Assembly: GCF_016925495.1 (NCBI RefSeq)
Contig: NZ_CP070491.1
Coordinates: forward strand, 62,001-126,000
DNA length: 64,000 nucleotides
Reading direction: 5' to 3'
Source: Methylococcus sp. EFPC2
GTDB taxonomy: Bacteria; Pseudomonadota; Gammaproteobacteria; Methylococcales; Methylococcaceae
Position numbers and translations under genes: made by a program. The notes below the pieces were generated by a model. That model saw nothing but the letters and a program-made list of their open reading frames with translations. It searched no databases and was not told where the DNA came from. Positions 58,058 through 64,000 of the stretch are shown one piece after another (position 1 is the stretch's first letter; the number at the start of each line of letters is the position of its first letter).

Positions 58058-58090
58058 AACGCCGGGCGTATCAGTCCGGCGTTTTTTTTT
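58058..58090 (+). terminator. Rho-independent terminator after the propeller gene
   Basis: Stem AACGCCGG (58058-58065) / CCGGCGTT (58076-58083), followed by nine T residues through 58090. The T-run is followed by eight G residues. Confidence 0.92.
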
Positions 58091-58327
58091 GGGGGGGGCG
58101 GACGGGGAGCCTGACTCAGTTTCCACCGCACTCCCATGGGGGCGTGGGTAGTTTTCCCAATAGCATGATGCCCGTTTTCCCGACTCATGATGGAAGCTTT
58201 CCAGGACGCTGGGGGGTGTAATTCCGTATCCCGTCGGGAGGGCTACTGCCGAAAATGCCGGCCTCGTGATCGACACGATCCCAGGCGCTCCCGAAAGGGG
58301 CCGGTATAACCAAGACAGGAGGAAACT
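58091..58327 (+). promoter_or_regulatory. mxaF upstream region
   Basis: The methanol dehydrogenase promoter must lie here, since a strong terminator precedes it. Two direct GTTTTCCC repeats occur at 58151-58158 and 58174-58181 (23 bases apart, near two helical turns), a possible regulator site. No confident -10/-35 pair was recognised. CAGGAGGAAACT just before the ATG is a near-perfect ribosome site. Confidence 0.4.
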
Positions 58328-60130
58328 ATGCACATTGCAAGACGGGCGCCCGCGTCTCTGACCGCCATTGCTACCGCTCTACTGGCCTTGATGGGCCAGG
58401 CACAGGCCAATCAAGACCTCGACAAATTGTCCCACGAAGACAAGAACTGGGTCATGCAGACCAAGGATTACGGTGCCACCCATTTTTCCCGGCTGAAGGA
58501 AATCAACGCCGACACCGTGAAGGATTTGAAGGTCGCCTGGACTTTCTCGACCGGCGTGCTGAACGGTCATGAAGGTGCGCCGCTGGTGGTCGACGGCATC
58601 ATGTACATCCACACGCCGTTCCCCAACAACGTTTACGCCGTCGATCTCAACGACACCCGCAAGATACTCTGGCAATACAAGCCCAAGCAGAATCCGGCCG
58701 CTCGCGCCGTGGCCTGCTGCGACGTGGTGAACCGCGGTCTGGCCTATGCACCGGCTGGCGATCATGGCCCGGCCAAGATATTCCTGAATCAGCTCGATGG
58801 CCACGTGGTGGCGCTGAATGCCAAAACCGGCGAGGAGATCTGGAAGCTGGAGAACTCCGACATCACCGTGGGTTCCACCCTGACCGGTGCGCCCTTCGTG
58901 GTGAAGGACAAGGTGCTGGTCGGTTCCGCCGGCGCCGAGCTGGGCGTGCGCGGCTACGTCACCGCCTACAACATCAAGGACGGCAAGCAGGAATGGCGTG
59001 CTTACGCGACCGGCCCGGACGAGGATTTGCTGCTCGACCCCAAATTCAACGAACACAACCCGCACTATGGGCAGTTCGGCCTCGGCACCCAAACCTGGGA
59101 AGGCGACGCCTGGAAGATAGGCGGCGGCACCAACTGGGGCTGGTATGCCTACGATCCCAAGCTAGACATGATTTATTACGGTTCCGGCAACCCGGCGCCG
59201 TGGAACGAAACCATGCGTCCCGGCGACAACAAATGGACCATGACCATTTGGGGCCGCGACGCCGATACCGGCCGGGCCAAGTTCGGTTACCAGAAGACGC
59301 CGCACGACGAATGGGATTACGCCGGCGTCAACTACATGGGCCTGTCCGAGCAGGAAGTCAACGGCAAGCTGACTCCGCTGCTCACCCATCCGGACCGCAA
59401 CGGCATCGTGTATACGCTCAACCGCGAAAACGGCGATCTGGTCAACGCGTTCAAGATCGACGATACCGTCAACTGGGTCAAGAAAGTGGATCTGAAGACC
59501 GGCCTTCCCATCCGCGATCCGGAATACAGCACTCGCATGGATCACGAAGCCAAGGGCATCTGCCCCTCGGCCATGGGTTATCACAACCAGGGACTCGAAT
59601 CCTACGACCCGGACAAGAAGCTGTTCTTCATGGGCACCAACCATATCTGCATGGACTGGGAGCCCTTCATGCTGCCCTACCGCGCCGGTCAATTTTTCGT
59701 AGGCGCGACCTTGAACATGTATCCGGGACCCAAGGGCACCCTGGGCCAGGTCAAGGCACTTAACTCCGTCAGCGGCAAGATCGAATGGGAGATACCGGAG
59801 AAGTTCGCGGTCTGGGGCGGCACGCTGGCGACTGCGGGCAACCTGGTCTTCTACGGCACGCTGGACGGCTACATCAAGGCGCGCGACACCCGTACCGGCG
59901 AACTCAAGTGGCAGTTCCAGCTTCCGTCGGGCTCCATCGGCCATCCCATCACCTATGCGCATAACGGCAAGCAGTACGTCGCCATCTACAGCGGCGTGGG
60001 CGGTTGGCCGGGCGTCGGCCTGGTGTTCGACCTGAAGGACCCGACCGCGGGTCTGGGCGCGGTGGGCGCGTTCAAGGAGCTCGCCCACTTCACCCAGCAG
60101 GGCGGTTCGGTCTTCGTGTTCTCGCTGTAA
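58328..60130 (+). CDS. mxaF: Methanol dehydrogenase large subunit MxaF (calcium type)
   Basis: Periplasmic PQQ enzyme subunit (600 aa) oxidising methanol to formaldehyde. The signal peptide ends AQA-NQ after residue 27. In mature numbering the ring-disulfide Cys103-Cys104 (AVACCDVV), Glu177 and Asn261 (calcium ligands) and the catalytic Asp303 (EWDYAG) fall at the positions known for the Methylobacterium enzyme. Residue 305 is Ala, which marks the calcium-dependent MxaF type; lanthanide XoxF has Asp there. PQQ-propeller tryptophan-docking blocks such as GEEIWKLE repeat throughout. A perfect AGGAGG ribosome site fits its expected high expression. Confidence 0.99.
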   Translation: MHIARRAPASLTAIATALLALMGQAQANQDLDKLSHEDKNWVMQTKDYGATHFSRLKEINADTVKDLKVAWTFSTGVLNGHEGAPLVVDGIMYIHTPFPNNVYAVDLNDTRKILWQYKPKQNPAARAVACCDVVNRGLAYAPAGDHGPAKIFLNQLDGHVVALNAKTGEEIWKLENSDITVGSTLTGAPFVVKDKVLVGSAGAELGVRGYVTAYNIKDGKQEWRAYATGPDEDLLLDPKFNEHNPHYGQFGLGTQTWEGDAWKIGGGTNWGWYAYDPKLDMIYYGSGNPAPWNETMRPGDNKWTMTIWGRDADTGRAKFGYQKTPHDEWDYAGVNYMGLSEQEVNGKLTPLLTHPDRNGIVYTLNRENGDLVNAFKIDDTVNWVKKVDLKTGLPIRDPEYSTRMDHEAKGICPSAMGYHNQGLESYDPDKKLFFMGTNHICMDWEPFMLPYRAGQFFVGATLNMYPGPKGTLGQVKALNSVSGKIEWEIPEKFAVWGGTLATAGNLVFYGTLDGYIKARDTRTGELKWQFQLPSGSIGHPITYAHNGKQYVAIYSGVGGWPGVGLVFDLKDPTAGLGAVGAFKELAHFTQQGGSVFVFSL

Positions 60131-60141
60131 GGCGTATTAAC

Positions 60142-60218
60142 GGTAGGTCGGGTTAGGCATTAGCCGTAACCCGACATCGCCGATACGTCGGGTTACGCTG
60201 GCGCTAACCCGATCTACC
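60142..60218. repeat. Palindromic repeat between mxaF and mxaJ
   Basis: Arms GGTAGGTCGGGTTAGG (60142-60157) and GCTAACCCGATCTACC (60203-60218) pair with one or two mismatches, with an inner GTAACCCGAC / GTCGGGTTAC stem. It lies 12 bases after mxaF. A 3' stem-loop here could make the mxaF message more stable than the rest of the operon. Confidence 0.8.
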
Positions 60219-60250
60219 CCTTCCGCATCGATTTACGAGGATAAGAACCC

Positions 60251-61120
60251 ATGCGTCTGAAACGCATCGCTATTTTGGCCTTGGCGCTGCCCGTTATCGC
60301 GGGCGGTGCGCAGGCCGCCGCGCCGCTCAAGGTGTGCGCAGGGGAAAACGACCTGCCTTATTCGGACAAGAACAAGGCGGGCTTCGAAAACAAGCTGGCC
60401 GAGCTGATCGGCCAGGATTTGGGGCGGACGGTGGAATACGTTTGGTGGAGCGATCCGCGGCTTTTCATCCGCGATCAACTCGATCGGGGGCTCTGCGACG
60501 TAGTCATCGGCGTCGACGCGGGCGATCCCCGTTTGCTCACCACGTCGCCCTACTATCGGTCCGGCTACGTCTTCGTCGTCCGCAAGGACAAGGGGCTGAA
60601 GCTGGCAGATTGGGACGACGCCTACCTGAAAAAGGCAAACCGTATCGCCTTCGTGCCGGACACCCCGGCGGAAGCGATGATCCGCAAGATCGGACGTTAC
60701 AACGATTTGTTCAATTACCAGCAGTCGCTGGTCGGCTTCAAGTCCAAACGCAACCAGTACATCCGCTTCGATCCGGAAAAGCTGGTGCAGGAAGTCGCCG
60801 GCGGAAATGCCGACCTGGCGGTGATCTGGGGCCCCCAGGCCGGCCGCTACGTCAAGCAGGCGGACAAGACCCTGGAATTGCGCGTGATACCGGATCATCA
60901 GGTACGCGCCGACGGCCAGAAGGTACCGCATCACTATTCCTCCGCCATCGGAGTGAGGAAGGGTGAAAAAGCCCTGGCGGCCGATATCGACCGCGTGTTG
61001 AAGAAGCGCAACGAGGAGATTCAAACCCTGCTCAAGGAAGAAGGCATCCCGTTGCTGCCGCTGGACGAGCCCGGCGCCAGAGCGGAAGGCAGCGGCGTCG
61101 ACAAACAGAAAGCGGGCTAG
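60251..61120 (+). CDS. mxaJ: Methanol dehydrogenase accessory protein MxaJ
   Basis: Periplasmic solute-binding-like protein (289 aa) required for active methanol dehydrogenase; thought to assist folding or PQQ/subunit assembly. Signal ILALALPVIAGGAQA, then LKVCAGENDLPYSDKNKAGFEN, the typical MxaJ start. LCDVVIGVDAGDPRLLTTSPYYRSGYVF matches the amino-acid-binding protein fold. The ribosome site ACGAGGAT precedes the ATG. Confidence 0.96.
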   Translation: MRLKRIAILALALPVIAGGAQAAAPLKVCAGENDLPYSDKNKAGFENKLAELIGQDLGRTVEYVWWSDPRLFIRDQLDRGLCDVVIGVDAGDPRLLTTSPYYRSGYVFVVRKDKGLKLADWDDAYLKKANRIAFVPDTPAEAMIRKIGRYNDLFNYQQSLVGFKSKRNQYIRFDPEKLVQEVAGGNADLAVIWGPQAGRYVKQADKTLELRVIPDHQVRADGQKVPHHYSSAIGVRKGEKALAADIDRVLKKRNEEIQTLLKEEGIPLLPLDEPGARAEGSGVDKQKAG

Positions 61121-61153
61121 GCGCCCCAAGCAGACATCGAGGAAAAATCATTC

Positions 61154-61624
61154 ATGAAACGCAGAACGCTGACCGCACTCGCCTTGGGTGCGGCGCTGGC
61201 CGCCACGGCGGCATCCGCCGAGATCACCTTCCGCCATGCCATCACCGGCGAAACCCTGGATTTCGAATACGGCAAGAAGGGGGGCGATACCGAGGCTTTC
61301 AAGAAGTTCAAGCAAAGCGGCAAGAACCCTTACAACACCGACAAGGCCGCCATCGACAAAGGCCACAGTTTGTATCTGACGGCCTGTTCCGGCTGCCACG
61401 GCCACGAGGCCGAGGGCAAGCTGGGACCGGGGCTGGCGGACGACTACTGGACCTATCCGCGCGGCGCCACCGACGTGGGCTTGTTCGAAATCCTCTGGGG
61501 CGGCGCCCAGGGCATGATGGGCCCGCAATACACCAATCTGAACGCCGACGAGTTGCTGCAAATCATGAGCTTCCTGCGCAGCATCTACAAAGGCGATCCC
61601 GCCAAGGCCGAATGGCTCAAATAA
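61154..61624 (+). CDS. mxaG: Cytochrome cL, MxaG
   Basis: Periplasmic c-type cytochrome (156 aa), the direct electron acceptor of methanol dehydrogenase. Signal ALALGAALAATAASA; the heme site is LTACSGCHGHEAEGKLGPG near residue 75, and the later Met-bearing GGAQGMMGPQYTNLNADELLQ and SFLRSIY segments are typical. It passes electrons on to cytochrome cH or an oxidase, not encoded in the window. Confidence 0.97.
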   Translation: MKRRTLTALALGAALAATAASAEITFRHAITGETLDFEYGKKGGDTEAFKKFKQSGKNPYNTDKAAIDKGHSLYLTACSGCHGHEAEGKLGPGLADDYWTYPRGATDVGLFEILWGGAQGMMGPQYTNLNADELLQIMSFLRSIYKGDPAKAEWLK

Positions 61625-61646
61625 CCGACCACGACAGGAGCACGTC

Positions 61647-61925
61647 ATGAAGGCAACGCTGAAAATTGTTTTACCCGCCCTGGTTCTCGCCGTATTGGCC
61701 GCATCCGCGCAGGCCTACGACGGTACCGTCTGCAAATCGGCCGGCAACTGCTGGCAGCCCAAGCCCGGCTTCCCGGAAAAGGTGGCCGGCAGCCAGTACG
61801 ATCCCAAGCACGATCCCGCCGAGCTTAACAAGCAGCAGGAAGCGATCAAGGCGATGGAAGCGCGCAACGCCAAGCGGGTGGAGCAATACAACGCGACCGG
61901 CAAATTCAACTACAAGGTCGAATAA
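61647..61925 (+). CDS. mxaI: Methanol dehydrogenase small subunit MxaI
   Basis: Small lysine-rich beta subunit (92 aa) that wraps around MxaF in the a2b2 enzyme. Signal LVLAVLAASAQA, then YDGTVCKSAGNCWQPKPGFP with the structural disulfide, and a long charged helix (DPAELNKQQEAIKAMEARNA). MxaI occurs only with calcium-type MxaF, which confirms the type of operon. It has a good AGGAG ribosome site. Confidence 0.98.
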   Translation: MKATLKIVLPALVLAVLAASAQAYDGTVCKSAGNCWQPKPGFPEKVAGSQYDPKHDPAELNKQQEAIKAMEARNAKRVEQYNATGKFNYKVE

Positions 61926-61974
61926 GCAGGCATGGGGCGGTGCCGGCTTTGCCGGGTTCCGCCGGATGGAGTTT

Positions 61975-62001
61975 GGCGGATCGCCCTGGCGGGCATCCGC
62001 C
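61975..62001. repeat. REP-like element, inverse copy of 54662-54688
   Basis: 27 bases starting GGCGGATCGCCCTGGCGGGC are the exact reverse complement of the copy after gpx. It sits between mxaI and mxaR in a 128-base gap. Confidence 0.8.
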
Positions 62002-62053
62002 CTCCGATAGCCTGGACTTTCATCGTTAAGGCGAAGACGCCGGCCAATTTCTC

Positions 62054-63073
62054 ATGACTCAAGACACACAGCTCGCCCAGGCGCGGGAGACAGCCCTACG
62101 CCTCGAAGAAAACCTGAACGCCATCGTGCTCGGACAAGCGCGCGCGGTGCGCTTGTTGCTGATTGCCGTGCACGCACGCGGCCATGCCTTGCTGGAAGGC
62201 GACGTGGGCATCGGCAAGACCACCTTGCTTCGCGGCCTGACCCGGGGGCTGGGGGGAGAAAGCGGCCGCATCGAAGGCAGCATGGACATGATGCCGACCG
62301 ATTTGATCTATCACACCCAGCTAGACAGCCAGGGAAAACCCCGTGTCGAGCCCGGCCCCCTGCTGCGCCACGGCGAATCCCTGGCGACGTTCTTTTTCAA
62401 CGAAATCAACCGCGCCCGTCCGCAGGTGCACGCCCAGTTGCTGCGCGTGATGGCCGAGCGCGCGGTCGGCGCATTCAACCGCGAATTCCGTTTTCCCCAT
62501 TTGCTGGTGTTCGCCGACCGCAACCGGGTGGAAAAGGAGGAAACCTTCGAGCTGCCTGCGGCCGCCCGCGACCGCTTCATGATGGAGATACCGCTCGAAT
62601 ATCCCGCCGACGATACCAGTCTGGAAGCCGTCATGTTCGATCCCCGCTTTCACGATACCGACGCGCTGGTCGCCGAGGTTACGCCGGGCATCCTGCCCTA
62701 TGCGGGCCTCAACGCGCTCGGCGCCCGATTGCAGCAGGCGGTGAACGCCAGCCCCAGGCTGCGCGCCTATGTGCTGGACCTGTGGAAGGCCAGCCACCAT
62801 CCCGCCGATTACGGGGTGCAATTGCCCGACGCCGACGGCATCCCGCCGGTACAAGTGGGTGCCAGCCCGCGCGGCATGAGTTTGCTGATACGCGCCGCCC
62901 GCGTGCATGCCTGGCTGGCTGGCCGCACCTCCGTGCTGCCGGAGGACGTGCAGGCCGTTTTCCCTTCGGTGATAGGGCACCGTTTGACATTGGACCCGAT
63001 GCTGGAATATCGCCGGGCCGCGCTGGTACCGGTGCTGGTCAACAAACTGCTGAATGCCGTCGCTGCTCCGTGA
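62054..63073 (+). CDS. mxaR: MoxR-type AAA+ ATPase MxaR
   Basis: Cytoplasmic ATPase (339 aa) of the MoxR family, needed for methanol dehydrogenase activation, probably with MxaS and other Mxa proteins in calcium insertion or assembly. Walker A is LLEGDVGIGKTTLLRGL near residue 50, Walker B FFFNEINRARPQVHAQLL; the arginine-finger region RDRFMMEIPLEYP follows. It overlaps mxaS by one base (TGATG). Confidence 0.95.
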   Translation: MTQDTQLAQARETALRLEENLNAIVLGQARAVRLLLIAVHARGHALLEGDVGIGKTTLLRGLTRGLGGESGRIEGSMDMMPTDLIYHTQLDSQGKPRVEPGPLLRHGESLATFFFNEINRARPQVHAQLLRVMAERAVGAFNREFRFPHLLVFADRNRVEKEETFELPAAARDRFMMEIPLEYPADDTSLEAVMFDPRFHDTDALVAEVTPGILPYAGLNALGARLQQAVNASPRLRAYVLDLWKASHHPADYGVQLPDADGIPPVQVGASPRGMSLLIRAARVHAWLAGRTSVLPEDVQAVFPSVIGHRLTLDPMLEYRRAALVPVLVNKLLNAVAAP

Positions 63074-63924
63074 TGCCCGTGCCTGAAATCGATTACCGCC
63101 TCAAGGATCGCGCACGCGGCCTACGCGCCGGCGCGCATCGCGGCGCGCACAGCGGATCGGGCTGGATATTCCAGGATTGGGCGCCTTTTCTCGCCCATCC
63201 CGACGGCCGTCGCCTGGATTTGCGGCGCAGTCTGGTCGATCCGCTGGAGACCTGCTGGGTGCGCCGATATCGGCAGCCTACCCGGATTCCGGTCTGGGTG
63301 GTGGCCGACTTGTCGGGCTCCATGGGTTATCGGGGCAACATCCGCAAGCTCGGTTTCCTGGCCGATTTGGTGGAATCCCTGGCTTATTCCAGCTATCGCC
63401 TCGGCGACCGGTTCGGCTTCGTCGGCTGCGCCGAACGCCCATTGAGCGCGCTTCATGTTCCCGCCCATCGCGGCCTGGCCGCGGCTTTGACGCTGGCCGC
63501 GCGTCTGCGCGACTGGGTGCCGTCCGGCAGCCACGCGCGAGGCTTGGCGGAATGCGCGCCGTATTTGTCGCAACATCGAGGGCTGGTATTTCTGATCTCC
63601 GACTTCCACCTGCCGGTAGGGACGATACGGCTGGTGTTCGAGCGTTTGCATCATCACGATCTGGTGCCGGTGGTGCTATGGGATGAGGCCGAACAGGGCC
63701 GGCAGTCCAGCGGAACCGGGCCGCGGCGGGTGGTCGACCTGGAAGGCGGCGGCGAACGTGTGTTATGGCTCCGCGGCGAACTGCGCCGGCGCCTGGAGTC
63801 GGCTTTCGAAGACCGCCGGCAGCGCCTGCAGGCTCTGGCCCGTGCACGCGGCTGTCAGCCCTTGTTCGTCGAAGGCGCGTTCTCGGCGGATGCGTTCAAC
63901 CGCTATTTTGCGTGGCGTTCATGA
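63073..63924 (+). CDS. mxaS: MxaS, DUF58/von Willebrand-like protein
   Basis: Cytoplasmic protein (283 aa) of the DUF58 group that pairs with MoxR-type ATPases. The MIDAS-like motif is VVADLSGSMGYRGN near residue 78, and FLISDFHLPVG lies further on. The ATG at 63073 shares one base with the mxaR stop; the longer frame upstream is the wrong reading of mxaR. It overlaps mxaA by 4 bases. Confidence 0.93.
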   Translation: MPVPEIDYRLKDRARGLRAGAHRGAHSGSGWIFQDWAPFLAHPDGRRLDLRRSLVDPLETCWVRRYRQPTRIPVWVVADLSGSMGYRGNIRKLGFLADLVESLAYSSYRLGDRFGFVGCAERPLSALHVPAHRGLAAALTLAARLRDWVPSGSHARGLAECAPYLSQHRGLVFLISDFHLPVGTIRLVFERLHHHDLVPVVLWDEAEQGRQSSGTGPRRVVDLEGGGERVLWLRGELRRRLESAFEDRRQRLQALARARGCQPLFVEGAFSADAFNRYFAWRS

Positions 63925-64000
63925 AGCGGCGTGGCTTAGCGGTATTCGTCCTGGGGTGCGCGTCGGCTCTGCCGTACCGCGCGGATGCACGCGATCCGCT
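63921..64000 (+). CDS. mxaA: Start of mxaA, cut by window edge
   Basis: The ATG at 63921 overlaps the mxaS stop (ATGA). The visible 26 codons read MKRRGLAVFVLGCASALPYR and beyond, a signal-peptide-like beginning. MxaA is the expected next gene of the mxaFJGIRSACKL order; it is a membrane-linked protein needed for calcium insertion. The assignment rests on gene order because so little is seen. Confidence 0.7.
   Translation, partial: MKRRGLAVFVLGCASALPYRADARDP

Noticed and set aside
58328-60130. XoxF (lanthanide methanol dehydrogenase) as identity of the large subunit
   Set aside because: Residue two after the catalytic Asp is Ala, not Asp, and mxaJ, mxaG and mxaI follow, so it is MxaF.

Overview
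The window reads as chromosome of a high-GC gammaproteobacterial methanotroph, probably of the family Methylococcaceae. The main evidence is the right end. A pqqA gene and a PQQ-linked beta-propeller gene precede mxaF, mxaJ, mxaG, mxaI, mxaR, mxaS and the start of mxaA, which together encode the calcium-type PQQ methanol dehydrogenase system. MxaF has Ala, not Asp, two residues after the catalytic Asp, so it is the calcium enzyme and not the lanthanide enzyme XoxF. The housekeeping blocks (xseB-ispA-dxs, exbBD-lpxK-ycaR-kdsB, rplU-rpmA-obgE-proB, murJ-ribF-ileS-lspA, folB-folK) are in gammaproteobacterial order. The genus cannot be fixed from the sequence alone.

Layout. 1-1812: parE on the minus strand, cut by the window edge. 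2030-17338: one long minus-strand uptake [NiFe]-hydrogenase cluster, in transcription order hupS, hupL, hupC, (structured repeat), hupD, hupF, hupG, hupH, hupI, hupJ, hupK, hypA, hypB, a NiCoT nickel permease, hypF, hypC, hypD, hypE. The small subunit has the six-cysteine proximal cluster pattern of oxygen-tolerant membrane hydrogenases, and a sigma-54-type promoter lies upstream of hupS. 18051-21041: a TolB-propeller/M28 peptidase/PDZ lipoprotein. 21652-32552: isoprenoid, purine salvage, c-di-GMP (PilZ), ubiquinone and lipid A/KDO genes. 32899-33819: an AT-richer PEP-CTERM (exosortase substrate) gene behind its own sigma-54-type promoter. 34284-44982: a radical SAM protein followed by ribosomal, cell-wall, flavin and translation genes. 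45375-52246: an accessory stretch with a two-component system whose regulator seems to start at ATT, then a run of secreted proteins of unknown function (an eight-repeat propeller-like protein, a HAF-repeat protein and two unrecognised small exported proteins). 52592-54634: plsY, folB, folK, gpx. 54915-56665: an orphan AAA+ ATPase and a broken LuxR/NarL-type response regulator. 56804-63999: pqqA and the methanol dehydrogenase operon.

How the genes work together. Methanol oxidation in the periplasm by MxaFI passes electrons to cytochrome cL (MxaG). MxaJ, MxaR, MxaS and MxaA assemble or activate the enzyme, and PqqA supplies the peptide from which the cofactor is made. The other pqq genes must lie elsewhere. 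The hydrogenase can feed electrons from H2 through the HupC cytochrome b into the quinone pool, whose quinone is made with UbiC and UbiA.

The strongest oddities are: hypF with an in-frame 267-bp tandem duplication that carries REP-like palindromes; a decayed NarL-type regulator next to pqqA-mxaF, where an MxaB-type regulator might be expected; an orphan pqqA followed by two hairpins; a two-component regulator with no ordinary start codon; the block of unassigned secreted proteins marked by a shared 23-bp motif; and a hairpin-dense mosaic repeat inside the hydrogenase operon. No tRNA, rRNA, CRISPR array or intact insertion sequence was seen.
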